From assembly GCA_001304995.1 (NCBI GenBank), contig BBZU01000009.1, positions 1 to 64,000 on the forward strand: a stretch of 64,000 bases of DNA, given 5' to 3'. This document shows positions 41,491-50,529 of the stretch, one piece after another. Source of the DNA: Clostridia bacterium UC5.1-1D10 (GTDB taxonomy: Bacteria; Bacillota; Clostridia; Lachnospirales; Anaerotignaceae). Numbering within the stretch: position 1 is the first letter of the stretch; the number at the start of each line of letters is the position of its first letter. The translations under genes and the position numbers were made by a program. The notes beneath the pieces are model-generated. The model was given only the letters and a program-made list of their open reading frames with translations. It did no database searches and had not been told where the DNA came from.

Positions 41491-42636
41491 ATGAGGGAAA
41501 CAGGAATCTACATTCATATTCCTTTTTGTGTGCAGAAGTGTCTGTACTGTGATTTTCCGTCTTTTGGCGGACAGGAAAAGGAATATGAGCGGTATACAGC
41601 GGCTTTGTGCCGGGAAATCGAAGCCAAAAGCCATCTGGCAAAGGATTGGAAGATCAAGACCGTGTTTTTTGGCGGCGGTACGCCTACGGTGCTTTCTGCA
41701 CAGCAGATGAAGCGGATTTTGGATACCGTTTTTCAATGTTTCAATGTGGAAGGTGACGCGGAAATCACCACCGAAGCCAATCCTGGTACATTGAGTCTGG
41801 AGAAGTGTGTTGCTTTGCGGCAAATGGGATTCAATCGCTTGAGTATGGGTGTGCAGGCATGGCAGGATGAATTGCTGGAGAGATTGGGCAGAATTCATAC
41901 CCGTCAGCAGTTCCTGAAAAACTTTGCCAGCGCCAGAGAAGCCGGTTTTGACAATATTAATGTAGATTTGATGTTTGCCCTGCCGGAACAGACCTTGGGT
42001 CAGTGGGAAGAAACCCTTTCGGAAATTACCGCATTACAGCCGGAGCATATTTCCGCTTACAGCCTCATTATAGAAGAAGGAACACCTTTTTATGATTTGT
42101 ATGAAAAGGAAGTTTATCAGGAAACGGATGAGGAACTGGACAGAGCCATGTATCACACAGCGGTGCAGATTCTGGCGGAGGAAGATTATCACCAGTATGA
42201 AATCTCCAATTTTGCCAAAGATGGTAAAGAAAGCCGCCATAACCGCATTTACTGGCGGGATGAGGGATATTTGGGCTTTGGTCTGGGCGCGCATTCTTAT
42301 TGGGAAGGAAAACGGTTCCACAATCCCTATGACCTGCATACATATATGGAGCAGGCAGAAAACGGCAATGTTTCCATGGAGGATCTGGAAGAACTTTCTC
42401 TGGCAGACCAGTATGGTGAATTTATGTTCGTGGGACTGCGTCTGACAGAAGGCATCGAGAAAAAAAGATTTGCCCAGCGCTTTGGCGTAGACATGGAAGA
42501 TGTTTATGGTATGGAAATCGAAAAATGTAAGGAAGAAGGTCTGCTGGAAGAAAAGGCCGGATGGCTTCGTCTGACAGAGCGAGGACTGGATCTGAGCAAT
42601 CAGGTTTTCATGGAATTTCTCAAGGAAGATGCCTGA
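41491..42636 (+). CDS. hemW: Radical SAM heme chaperone HemW
   Basis: The 381-residue product opens with YIHIPFCVQKCLYCDFPSF, where C-x3-C-x2-C binds the SAM cluster and the added Phe/Cys context is that of HemW rather than HemN. VFFGGGTPTVLS, TTEANPGTLS, RLSMGVQAWQDELLERLGR and NVDLMFALPEQT are family stretches. It is thought to insert heme into respiratory enzymes. In many Firmicutes it stands directly before hrcA-grpE-dnaK, as here. GAGAAGGAGGGG precedes ATG 41491; a long upstream extension of the frame has no start signal. Confidence 0.93.
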   Translation: MRETGIYIHIPFCVQKCLYCDFPSFGGQEKEYERYTAALCREIEAKSHLAKDWKIKTVFFGGGTPTVLSAQQMKRILDTVFQCFNVEGDAEITTEANPGTLSLEKCVALRQMGFNRLSMGVQAWQDELLERLGRIHTRQQFLKNFASAREAGFDNINVDLMFALPEQTLGQWEETLSEITALQPEHISAYSLIIEEGTPFYDLYEKEVYQETDEELDRAMYHTAVQILAEEDYHQYEISNFAKDGKESRHNRIYWRDEGYLGFGLGAHSYWEGKRFHNPYDLHTYMEQAENGNVSMEDLEELSLADQYGEFMFVGLRLTEGIEKKRFAQRFGVDMEDVYGMEIEKCKEEGLLEEKAGWLRLTERGLDLSNQVFMEFLKEDA

Positions 42637-42706
42637 AAAACCCTAGAAAACCAAAAAGAAAAATCCAAAATATAAAATTCAAAAAAAGTTCATAAATTTT
42701 TTCTGA

Positions 42707-42780
42707 TTAGCACTTGACATTGCCGGTGGCAAGTGCTATCTTTATTACATGAGTTAGCACTCATAACGAGTGAGTGCTAA
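42707..42780 (+). promoter_or_regulatory. Heat-shock promoter with CIRCE operator and a second CIRCE-like repeat
   Basis: TTGACA (42714-42719), a 17-bp spacer and TATCTT (42737-42742) form the promoter. CIRCE, TTAGCACTC-N9-GAGTGCTAA, lies at 42754-42780 and is a perfect HrcA site. A second inverted repeat TAGCACTT/AAGTGCTA (42708-42715/42731-42738) with a 15-bp gap brackets the promoter spacer and resembles a widened CIRCE. HrcA should repress this operon and lose affinity under heat stress. Confidence 0.93.
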
Positions 42781-42782
42781 CA

Positions 42783-42967
42783 AAAGACAAATTTCCATAC
42801 GAAGTGCGTCCCAAAGATAAAGGCGTAAACGGAAATTTACTTCAAAAAATCGGAAATTTTTTTCTTCTGAAAAAAGCGTCAGAAGAAAAACCATTCCGTA
42901 AATTTCCATTTGTTTCCTCGTGACACTCTGTGTCAGGTCGGAAACGCATAACCGGAAATTTACTTCA
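42783..42967 (+). repeat. Structured intergenic repeat, family A, copy 2 (hrcA leader)
   Basis: A direct repeat containing GGAAATTTACTTCA occurs twice, 124 bp apart (ending near 42843 and 42967). Between them are a 12-bp stem TTTTTCTTCTGA/TCAGAAGAAAAA (42859-42870/42879-42890) and a 6-bp stem TGACAC/GTGTCA (42921-42926/42930-42935) within AAATTTCC/GGAAATTT. The blocks CCTCGTGACA and TGTCAGGTCGGAA match the copy at 1-192 exactly. It lies in the hrcA 5' leader, downstream of CIRCE. Confidence 0.65.
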
Positions 42968-42988
42968 TTAATGAGGAGGCGAAAGGCT

Positions 42989-44038
42989 ATGTCGTTGAAT
43001 GAGAGAAAAATTCAAATCTTACAGGCGATTATCAATGACTATATCGAAACGGCGGAGCCTGTCGGTTCCAGAACCATCGCCAAAAAATATAATTTGGGCA
43101 TCAGTTCAGCCACCATTCGTAATGAAATGAGTGACTTGGAGGAAATGGGCTTCATCTTACAGCCCCATGCTTCTTCCGGCAGAATTCCATCAGACATGGG
43201 CTACCGTTTATATGTAGACCACCTGATGCAGAAAAAAGAACTGGGGCCAGAGGAACAGCGGTATCTGCAAAATGTCATCACAAGAAACGTGGGACAGATT
43301 GATTACCTGCTGGAGGAAACGGCAAAGGCTCTTTCCGCACTGACCAATTACACCACCATCATTTCAGAGCCAGTCAGTCAGCGCACACGCATCAAACAGA
43401 TTCGTCTGCTGCCGCTGGACAGCGTTTCGGTGCTTCTGGTCATTGTAACGGAAGATAATTTCATCAAAAATCATGTGATTCAGATGGGCACAGTTCCTGA
43501 GGAAGATAAGATCTTCACCATGGGCATGCGGCTGAATCAGGTGTTGCAGGGATATTCCCTCCATGATATAGATGCAAGTGTCATCAATCGCTTGCAGGCA
43601 GAACTCCATGAATACAGACAGATCCTGCCGCATATCTTATCGGCGATCGAAAGTACCATGCGTTCTGCGGAAAAGGTACAGGTTCACATGAGCGGCACCA
43701 AAAACATTCTGGCTTTTCCTGAGTTTTCTGATATCCAGAAAGCCAAGTCCCTGTTCCAGGCACTGGAGGAAAAGGATGTGCTGGTAACCCTCTTGCAGGG
43801 CAGTACCGATACCAATGACATGCAGATCCTCATCGGCAGCGAAAACAGCGTCCAGTGCATGAAGGATTGCAGCATCATTACGGCAACCTACAAAATGAGT
43901 GACGAAACCCGCGGTACCATCGGTATCGTAGGGCCCACCCGAATGGATTATTCTCAGGTGGTATCCGTCCTCAACGGTATGGTTACCAATATGGAAAAAG
44001 TATTGAAAAATCTGTCGAAAGGCAATAAAAATACCTAG
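42989..44038 (+). CDS. hrcA: Heat-inducible transcription repressor HrcA
   Basis: The 349-residue product has an N-terminal winged helix (LNERKIQILQAIINDYIETAEPVGSRTIAKKYNLGISSATIRNEM region, about 2-50) and the IDD-containing core. It binds CIRCE, which lies 210 bp upstream, so it regulates itself and the chaperone genes behind it. ATG 42989 follows GAGGAGGCGAAAG; an in-frame extension to 42920 runs into the repeat element and is not supported. Confidence 0.97.
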   Translation: MSLNERKIQILQAIINDYIETAEPVGSRTIAKKYNLGISSATIRNEMSDLEEMGFILQPHASSGRIPSDMGYRLYVDHLMQKKELGPEEQRYLQNVITRNVGQIDYLLEETAKALSALTNYTTIISEPVSQRTRIKQIRLLPLDSVSVLLVIVTEDNFIKNHVIQMGTVPEEDKIFTMGMRLNQVLQGYSLHDIDASVINRLQAELHEYRQILPHILSAIESTMRSAEKVQVHMSGTKNILAFPEFSDIQKAKSLFQALEEKDVLVTLLQGSTDTNDMQILIGSENSVQCMKDCSIITATYKMSDETRGTIGIVGPTRMDYSQVVSVLNGMVTNMEKVLKNLSKGNKNT

Positions 44039-44055
44039 AGAAAAGAGGAGCAGAT

Positions 44056-44613
44056 GTGGAAGATAAGGATTTAAGAGAAGAAAATCTGCAGGAAGAAGCC
44101 GCTGAAATGCAGGCGGAAGCAGAAGTGACAGAAGCTGTGGAAGCGGAAGTGGTTGATGAAACCGAAGCGAAAATGGCTGAACTGGAACAGAAAGCTGCGG
44201 ATTATCTGGATAAATATCAAAGATGTCTGGCGGAGTTCGATAACTTTAGAAAACGGACTTCCAAAGAAAAAGCAAGCATGTATGACGACGGTGTGAGAGA
44301 TACCGTGGAAAAACTGCTGGCAGTGGTGGATAATCTGGAACGTGCCGTTGCGGTACAGGAAGGAAAAGACGCCGAAGATGCCTTTTTCAAAGGCGTGCAA
44401 ATGACTTTGAAGCAGTTCCAGGAAATTTTGCATGGCATGGGCGTTGAGGAAATCAAAGCCCTGGGCGAAAAATTCGACCCCAATTTCCATGCGGCTGTGG
44501 CACATGAAGATGATGATGCTTACGGCGAAAACGAAATCATTCTGGAAATGCTGAAAGGTTATAAATATAAAGATAAAGTCATCCGTCACAGCATGGTGAA
44601 GGTGGCAAACTAA
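44056..44613 (+). CDS. grpE: Nucleotide exchange factor GrpE
   Basis: The 185-residue product has an acidic, low-complexity N-terminus, a long coiled coil (about 25-90, with ADYLDKYQRCLAEFDNFRKR, the family signature start), and the C-terminal beta domain ending GYKYKDKVIRHSMVKVAN. It releases ADP from DnaK. The start is GTG 44056, 17 bp after hrcA, behind AAGAGGAGCAG; an overlapping ATG is out of frame. Confidence 0.97.
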   Translation: MEDKDLREENLQEEAAEMQAEAEVTEAVEAEVVDETEAKMAELEQKAADYLDKYQRCLAEFDNFRKRTSKEKASMYDDGVRDTVEKLLAVVDNLERAVAVQEGKDAEDAFFKGVQMTLKQFQEILHGMGVEEIKALGEKFDPNFHAAVAHEDDDAYGENEIILEMLKGYKYKDKVIRHSMVKVAN

Positions 44614-44653
44614 AACTGAAATTTTGATTTGACAATTTAGGAGGAAATAGATT

Positions 44654-46489
44654 ATGGGTAAAATTATTGGTATTGACTTAGGTACAACAAACTCTTGTGT
44701 AGCAGTAATGGAAGGCGGCCAGCCTGTTGTTATCGTAAACAGCGACGGCGCAAGAACAACTCCTTCCGTAGTTGGTTTTGCGAAAAACGGCGAAAGACTG
44801 ATCGGTGAAACAGCAAAACGTCAGGCAATCACAAACCCTGACAACACCATCAGCTCCATCAAACGTCACATGGGTGAAAACTATAAAGTAAACATCGAAG
44901 GCAAAGCTTACTCTCCTCAGGAAATTTCCGCAATGGTACTGCAGAAACTGAAAGCTGACGCAGAAAGCTATCTGGGCGAAACTGTTTCCGAAGCAGTTAT
45001 CACAGTTCCCGCATATTTCAACGACGCACAGCGTCAGGCAACAAAAGACGCTGGTCGTATCGCTGGTCTGGAAGTAAAACGTATCATCAACGAACCCACA
45101 TCCGCAGCACTGGCTTATGGTCTGGATAACGAAAGCGAACAGAAAATCATGGTTTACGACCTGGGCGGCGGTACATTCGACGTATCCATCATCGAAATCG
45201 GCGGCGGCGTAATCGAAGTACTGTCCACAAACGGTAACACACACTTGGGCGGCGATGACTTCGACCAGAGAGTTATCGACTACTTGGTAGCTGAATTCAA
45301 GAAAGCAGAAGGCATGGATCTGTCCAAAGACAAAATGGCTATGCAGCGTCTGAAAGAAGCAGCTGAAAAAGCGAAAAAAGAGCTGTCTACCGTTACAACA
45401 ACAAACATCAACCTGCCTTTCATCACAATGAACCAGGATGGTCCTAAACATCTGGATGTAACACTGTCCAGAGCAAAATTCGATGAACTGACAGCTGATC
45501 TGGTAGACGGCACAATGGGCCCTGTTCGTCAGGCTCTGTCCGACGCTGGTCTGTCCGCAAGCGAAATCGACAAAGTCCTGCTGGTTGGTGGTTCCACAAG
45601 AATCCCCGCTGTACAGGATGCAGTTAAGAAATATACAGGCAAAGAACCTTTCAAAGGCATCAACCCTGACGAATGTGTAGCAGTAGGTGCTGCTATTCAG
45701 GGCGGTAAACTGGCTGGTGATGAAGGTGCAGGCAGCGTTCTGCTGCTGGATGTAACACCTCTGTCCCTGGGTATTGAAACTCTGGGCGGTGTTGCAACAA
45801 AACTGATCGACAGAAACACAACCATCCCTACAAATAAAAAACAGATCTTCTCTACTGCAGAAGATAACCAGACAGCTGTTGATATCCATGTTGTACAGGG
45901 TGAAAGACCTCTGGCAAGAGACAACAAAACTCTGGGTCAGTTCAAACTGGATGGTATCGCTCCCGCAAGAAGAGGTGTGCCTCAGATTGAAGTTACTTTC
46001 GATATCGACGCAAACGGTATCGTAAACGTATCCGCAAAAGACCTGGGTACAGGCAAAGAACAGCACATCACAATCACAGCAGGCTCCAACCTGTCTGAAG
46101 AAGAAATCGACAGAGCTGTAAAAGAAGCTGAACAGTTCGCTGAACAGGATAAGAAGAGAAAAGAAGCCATCGACGCGAAAAACGAAGCTGACTCCCTGAT
46201 CTTCCAGACAGAAAAAGCGCTGGGTGAACTAGAAGGCAAACTGGGCGACGACGAAAAAGCAGCAGTAGAAGGCGCTCTGAACAGCCTGAAAGATACTGTA
46301 AAAGATATGCAGCCTGAAACAATGACAGAAACAGACGTAGCAAACGTAAAATCCGCAACAGAAGCTCTGACACAGGAATTCTACAAAATCTCCGAAAAAC
46401 TGTACCAGCAGGCACAGGCAGCGCAGGGCGGCGACGCAGCAAACGGCGGCGATCCTAATGTGGTTGACGGCGAAGGCAAAGAACTGTAA
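44654..46489 (+). CDS. dnaK: Chaperone DnaK (Hsp70)
   Basis: The 611-residue product has the Hsp70 ATPase domain ([18 protein letters not shown], then [17 protein letters not shown] and [14 protein letters not shown]), the linker and substrate domain from about 355, and a helical lid ending in a glycine-rich tail and VDGEGKEL. A single-letter-like codon bias (CTG, GAA, AAA, ACA, GCA) shows very high expression. It folds and protects proteins in concert with DnaJ and GrpE. Confidence 0.98.
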   Translation: MGKIIGIDLGTTNSCVAVMEGGQPVVIVNSDGARTTPSVVGFAKNGERLIGETAKRQAITNPDNTISSIKRHMGENYKVNIEGKAYSPQEISAMVLQKLKADAESYLGETVSEAVITVPAYFNDAQRQATKDAGRIAGLEVKRIINEPTSAALAYGLDNESEQKIMVYDLGGGTFDVSIIEIGGGVIEVLSTNGNTHLGGDDFDQRVIDYLVAEFKKAEGMDLSKDKMAMQRLKEAAEKAKKELSTVTTTNINLPFITMNQDGPKHLDVTLSRAKFDELTADLVDGTMGPVRQALSDAGLSASEIDKVLLVGGSTRIPAVQDAVKKYTGKEPFKGINPDECVAVGAAIQGGKLAGDEGAGSVLLLDVTPLSLGIETLGGVATKLIDRNTTIPTNKKQIFSTAEDNQTAVDIHVVQGERPLARDNKTLGQFKLDGIAPARRGVPQIEVTFDIDANGIVNVSAKDLGTGKEQHITITAGSNLSEEEIDRAVKEAEQFAEQDKKRKEAIDAKNEADSLIFQTEKALGELEGKLGDDEKAAVEGALNSLKDTVKDMQPETMTETDVANVKSATEALTQEFYKISEKLYQQAQAAQGGDAANGGDPNVVDGEGKEL

Positions 46490-46499
46490 AATAAATAAG

Positions 46500-46565
46500 A
46501 TTGCGATAAAGTGAAGGCAAGGGTGGGTTTCGTCCCGCCCCTGCTTTTGACGTTTACAGTTTTTT
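46500..46565 (+). promoter_or_regulatory. GC-rich hairpin between dnaK and dnaJ
   Basis: GGCAAGGGTGGG can pair with CCCGCCCCTGCTT (about 46518-46548) with G-U pairs and bulge, followed by only moderately T-rich sequence. It may reduce readthrough into dnaJ or set processing of the operon message. Confidence 0.5.
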
Positions 46566-46589
46566 CAGTAAAACAAGGTGGTGAGAAAG

Positions 46590-47768
46590 TTGGCTAATAA
46601 AAGAGATTATTACGAGGTCCTGGGGGTACAGAAGGGTGCGTCTGAAGCGGAGCTGAAAAAGGCTTACCGTAAGATGGCTGTAAAATACCATCCTGACCAG
46701 AACCCTGGCGATAAAGAAGCAGAAGAAAAATTCAAAGAAGTCAACGAAGCCTATGAAGTGCTGAGCAACCCCGAAAAACGTGCGCAGTATGACCAGTTTG
46801 GTCACGCAGCCTTTGAACAGGGCGGCATGGGCGGCGGCGGTTTCTACGGCGGCGGCTTTGAAGGCTTTGATATGGGCGACTTGGGGGATATTTTTGGCAG
46901 CATGTTCGGCTTTGGCGGCGGTGGTTCTGCCAGAAGAAATGGCCCCAGACGTGGCAGAGACATCAATGTCAGCATTCAGCTGACTTTTGAAGAAGCCATT
47001 TTTGGCTGTACCAAAGAAATTTCCGTACCTGTTCTGGACGAATGCGAAATCTGTCATGGTACCGGCGCAAAACCCGGCACTCATGCAGAAAGCTGTTCCA
47101 AATGTAACGGTACCGGTCAGGAACGTTTTGTACAGCAGTCCATGTTTGGCGCTGTTACATCCGTTCGTACCTGTTCCGCATGTCATGGTACTGGTAAGAT
47201 CATCAAAGAACCTTGTACCACATGCCGTGGTACCGGCAGAGTTAAAAAGACAAAGAAATACGAAGTCAAGATTCCTCAGGGCATCGACAACGGTCAGACC
47301 ATTCGTCTGGGCGGCAAAGGGGAACTGGGCGAAAACGGCGGCGGCTACGGCGATCTGCTGGTAAGCGTTTACGTACAGCCTAACCGTGTCTTTGTTCGTA
47401 AAGGCAACGATATTTACTGTGATGTGCCCATCACATTCGTACAGGCAGCACTGGGCGGAGAAATCACCATCAAGACCATTGATGGGGAACAGAAATATAC
47501 CATCAAACCCGGTACACAGCCTGATACAGTGGTTACCCTCCGCGGCGTAGGTGTACCGAACCTGCGTAACCCGAAGATCAGAGGGAACCAGATCGTCACA
47601 CTGAAGGTAAAAATCCCTACCAGCATGACGGAACGCCAGAAAGATCTGCTGCGGCAGTTTTACGGTGATGCCCCGGCGGGGGCGGCCAACACCGAAGCTT
47701 CTGCGCCTGAAGAGGAAAAGAAGTCTTTCGGTGAAAAAGTCCGGGATTTTTTCGAAAAGGATAAATAA
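46590..47768 (+). CDS. dnaJ: Chaperone DnaJ (Hsp40)
   Basis: The 392-residue type I DnaJ has a J domain (about 1-70) with the HPD triad in [13 protein letters not shown], a Gly/Phe-rich stretch (about 76-120), and the zinc domain with four CxxCxGxG repeats: [32 protein letters not shown]. The C-terminal substrate domain follows. The start is TTG 46590 ([13 protein letters not shown]), behind AAGGTGGTGAG; the upstream GTG codons are inside that site. Confidence 0.96.
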   Translation: MANKRDYYEVLGVQKGASEAELKKAYRKMAVKYHPDQNPGDKEAEEKFKEVNEAYEVLSNPEKRAQYDQFGHAAFEQGGMGGGGFYGGGFEGFDMGDLGDIFGSMFGFGGGGSARRNGPRRGRDINVSIQLTFEEAIFGCTKEISVPVLDECEICHGTGAKPGTHAESCSKCNGTGQERFVQQSMFGAVTSVRTCSACHGTGKIIKEPCTTCRGTGRVKKTKKYEVKIPQGIDNGQTIRLGGKGELGENGGGYGDLLVSVYVQPNRVFVRKGNDIYCDVPITFVQAALGGEITIKTIDGEQKYTIKPGTQPDTVVTLRGVGVPNLRNPKIRGNQIVTLKVKIPTSMTERQKDLLRQFYGDAPAGAANTEASAPEEEKKSFGEKVRDFFEKDK

Positions 47769-47846
47769 GAAACTTTCCAAAGAGATGTTCACATAAACAG
47801 CATCTTTTAGATTTTTGGCAGTGGCATCATCTAAAAAATGTTATGC

Positions 47847-47875
47847 TTGACAAACTGCGATTTTTGAGATAAAAT
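47847..47875 (+). promoter_or_regulatory. Promoter of the riboswitch-controlled efflux gene
   Basis: TTGACA (47847-47852), a 17-bp spacer and TAAAAT (47870-47875). Transcription should start near 47882 and give a leader of about 190 nt. Between dnaJ (47768) and this promoter lies a possible weak dnaJ terminator (AGATGTTCAC...GCATCTTTTAGATTTTT). Confidence 0.8.
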
Positions 47876-47927
47876 CATAAAAACTCTTTGCACTGCACAT
47901 ACGAAGTGACCTTCGCACATACAGTAC

Positions 47928-48027
47928 AAACTGAGCAGACAGCGGATTTTTCCGTGTGGTCGGGCATTTTTGCAGCGAATGACAGACATTCGTGGGACAG
48001 TTTTATGTTCTACGGGTGTCTTTTTTT
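47928..48027 (+). promoter_or_regulatory. NiCo (czcD-type) riboswitch with overlapping terminator
   Basis: The aptamer 47928-48003 closes with AAACTG/CAGTTT and carries GAGCAG right after P1 and GUGGGACAG before its end, as in the published NiCo riboswitch, with stems CAGCGGA/UCCGUGUG, GGGC/GC and GAAUG/CAUUC forming the four-way junction. A 16-bp terminator stem (47984-47999/48006-48021) plus T run uses the last aptamer strands, so aptamer and terminator exclude each other. Metal binding (cobalt or nickel in the known class; iron has also been reported) would allow transcription of the cation diffusion facilitator gene that follows. Confidence 0.85.
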
Positions 48028-48075
48028 GTGTAAAATCAGAAGGGGCGGAGAGGTAAAAATTAGGAGGGATTTTTT

Positions 48076-48972
48076 ATGACAAATGATTTGGCAAAACAAA
48101 ATGAGAAAATCGTTATGCGGGTTTCCACCAACAGCATGATCGTCAACATCATCTTATCGGTGTTTAAAGTGGCAGCGGGGTTCATTGCCCATTCTGGTGC
48201 CATGATCTCCGACGGTGTCCATTCCGCATCAGATGTATTCAGCACCATCATCGTAATGATTGGCTATAAGATGTCCGCAAAGGATTCCGATGAAAACCAC
48301 CAGTATGGCCATGAACGAATGGAATGCGTGGCAGCGATCCTGCTGGCAATGGTATTGTGTATCACAGGCTTTGCTATTGGGGCAGGCGGTGTGGAAAAAA
48401 TCTTCGGTGCGGAAGCAAGTGCCCTGGAGGTTCCCGGTAAACTGGCATTGGCAGCCGCAATCCTTTCCATCGTAGTAAAAGAAGGCATGTATCATTACAC
48501 CAGAATTGCGGCAAAACAGGTAAATTCCGGCGCATTGATGGCAGATGCTTGGCACCATCGTTCTGATGCCCTGTCTTCCGTAGGCAGTTTGATCGGTATC
48601 GGCGGCGCAATGCTGGGATTCCCCATCTGTGACCCTATTGCCAGCGTAGTCATTTCCCTGTTCATCATCAAAGCGTCTTATAATATTTTCAAAGATGCCA
48701 TTGATAAAATGATGGATACTGCATGTGATTCTGAAACACTGGAAAAAATGAAATCCGTTGTGGAAGCCCAGAATGGCGTTATGGGCATTGACCGCATCCA
48801 GACCAGACAGTTTGGCGCAAGAGCTTATGTGGATGTGGAAATCGCCGCTGATGGCAATCTGACTCTGACAGCAGCCCATGCCATTGCGGAAGGCGTTCAC
48901 GATGCCATTGAGGAGAATTTCCCGGAAGTAAAACATTGTATGGTTCATGTGAATCCGGCAGTGGTCAGATAA
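48076..48972 (+). CDS. Cation diffusion facilitator (CDF) efflux transporter
   Basis: The 298-residue product has six membrane helices (about 15-205) and a cytosolic C-terminal domain ending VKHCMVHVNPAVV. The metal-site motifs are HSGAMISDGVHSASDVF (helix 2) and ADAWHHRSDALSS (helix 5), the HxxxD/DxxxD pattern of the family. ENHQYGHERMECVAA lies in the first loop. CDF proteins export divalent metals by proton exchange. The riboswitch upstream points to cobalt, nickel or iron rather than zinc. AGGAGGG precedes the ATG. Confidence 0.93.
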   Translation: MTNDLAKQNEKIVMRVSTNSMIVNIILSVFKVAAGFIAHSGAMISDGVHSASDVFSTIIVMIGYKMSAKDSDENHQYGHERMECVAAILLAMVLCITGFAIGAGGVEKIFGAEASALEVPGKLALAAAILSIVVKEGMYHYTRIAAKQVNSGALMADAWHHRSDALSSVGSLIGIGGAMLGFPICDPIASVVISLFIIKASYNIFKDAIDKMMDTACDSETLEKMKSVVEAQNGVMGIDRIQTRQFGARAYVDVEIAADGNLTLTAAHAIAEGVHDAIEENFPEVKHCMVHVNPAVVR

Positions 48973-48976
48973 GAAT

Positions 48977-49007
48977 AAAACCCCTATTCTATGGAATAGG
49001 GGTTTTT
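48977..49007. terminator. Bidirectional terminator between CDF and MocR genes
   Basis: Stem AAAACCCCTATTC/GAATAGGGGTTTTT with a TATG loop, between convergent genes. Confidence 0.88.
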
Positions 49008-49008
49008 G

Positions 49009-50408
49009 TTATATACAGAAAGATTTTTCATGAATATCGGAAGTAAATAAGTCACGCAATATGGAAAGCCCGTGTGCCAGTTCTTCTTTTGAATTAGGGG
49101 AGGATAGGGCAATCCGCAGATATTGCTGTGCATCTGCATCTCCTACAAGAAAACGGTGGGAATGACAGACGGAAATGCCATGTTTTTGCGCCAGATGTTC
49201 AAAGTCTATTTCATAGAACATTTCTGGCAAAGGCAGCCACAGGGAGAATCCGAGTGTTTGGGCTGCAATTTCTGGGAAATAGCTTTTGCAGATTTCACTG
49301 CGGGCAGCGGCTTCTATCCGCTTTTGCTGTATGATCTTTTGGGCAGTGCCGCTGTAAATCAGTTCTCCGGCTGTTTCACTGTTCAATGAAGCTGTTTTCA
49401 CATTGACGTTATAAATTCCTCGCCGGATATCTGCGGCAAACCGTGTGGGAAAGGTCAGATAGGCAATGCGCAGACCGGAACAGATGGATTTTGACAAGCT
49501 GCAAATATAACAGGTGTGATCCGGTGCGAAATGTGCCAGAGGCAGTGTTGGTTTTCCAGCAAAAATCCATAAATGTCATCTTCGATTGCCAAAAGTTGAT
49601 ATTTGCGAATGATGGCAGCCAGGGCTTCTTTTCTGGACTGGCTCATGATGTGCCCTGTGGGATTGTGGTAATTGGGAACCAGATAAATGCCGTTGAGTTG
49701 CTGTAAACGACAGTGATTTTCCAGAACATCCGGCAGTATCCCTTCTTTGTCGCCAGAAATAGGCACCAGTCGGATCTGCATCAGGTTTGCCAGTTCAATA
49801 AAATTGGCGTATGTATAATGATCTGTGGCAATTTTATCTCCGGGGCGGAATAATGTCAGAAGCAGTATGGCAAGGGCGTTTTGAGCACCGGCAGTGATGG
49901 CGATGTTTGACTGGGAAACATCTATGGAAAAATGCGCCAGCCATTTTTGAGCAGCGGCTCTTTGATAAGGAGTTCCCATGGGGTAACTGTAATCCAAAAG
50001 AGAAATACCGCTTCTTCGGAGTACCTGCTCCATGACAGTGAAGGTTTCTGTATTAAAAGCGTCCAAGGGCTTGATGATGCCCATTTCGATATAAGATGCT
50101 TCTTCTTTTTCATCGGCAATGGAAATGTCAATGGCAGCATTAGGGGATACGAAGGTACCTCGCCCAGTGATGCCGTAGATGAGTCCTTTTTGGGTACAGT
50201 GTTGAAATGCCCGGGTGACAGTGCTGAGATTCAGATCTAGATAGTCTGCCAGTTCCCGCTGGGGAGGCAGCTTTGTGTGAGGCGGCAGTTTACCTGTGAG
50301 GATATCATCAGCTAGTAAGTCTGCCAATGCACGGTACTTAGGGGCTGTCAGCAATTCCTTTTTCGGTTTCCATGACATAGGATAATCATCAAATGAATTG
50401 ACAGGCAT
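49009..50408 (-). CDS. MocR/PdxR-type GntR regulator with aminotransferase domain (frame break)
   Basis: The N-terminal 75 residues are a GntR winged helix (KLPPQRELADYLDLNLSTVTRAF), followed by a fold type I aminotransferase-like domain with VPNYHNPTGHIMS and the PLP lysine in ICSLSKSICSGLRIAYL. One base is missing around 49552-49566 (GFL/GKPTLPLAHFAPDHTCYICSLSKS); restored, the protein has about 466 residues, the family norm. Such regulators sense PLP or an amine. It diverges from the PhzF gene; a perfect palindrome lies in the shared promoter region. AAAGGATG precedes ATG 50408. Confidence 0.88.
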
Positions 50409-50428
50409 GAAAACACATCCTTTCAAAA

Positions 50429-50480
50429 TTGTATTGCATACAATGATTCGATTGCATGGTAAATTTTTAGTCATTATAAT
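50429..50480. promoter_or_regulatory. Operator and promoter between MocR and PhzF genes
   Basis: TTGTATTGCATACAA (50429-50443) is a perfect palindrome, and ATTGCAT occurs again at 50451-50457. For phzF, TTGCAT (50452-50457), a 17-bp spacer and TATAAT (50475-50480) form a promoter, so the second half-site overlaps the -35 box. MocR-type factors often bind direct repeats and activate a divergent gene. Confidence 0.75.
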
Positions 50481-50529
50481 CAGATTATAGGAAATGTTTT
50501 GTGGGAAAACAAGAGAAGGAGGTCTTTTG

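Noticed and set aside
47881-47927. A possible third family A repeat (CATACGAAGTG shared with the hrcA leader).
   Set aside because: Only 11 bases are shared and the hairpin order is absent; the segment is the first part of the riboswitch leader.
47928-48003. A yybP-ykoY (manganese) riboswitch before the CDF gene.
   Set aside because: The conserved loop sequences of that class are missing, while closing stem, junction and terminator fit the NiCo class.
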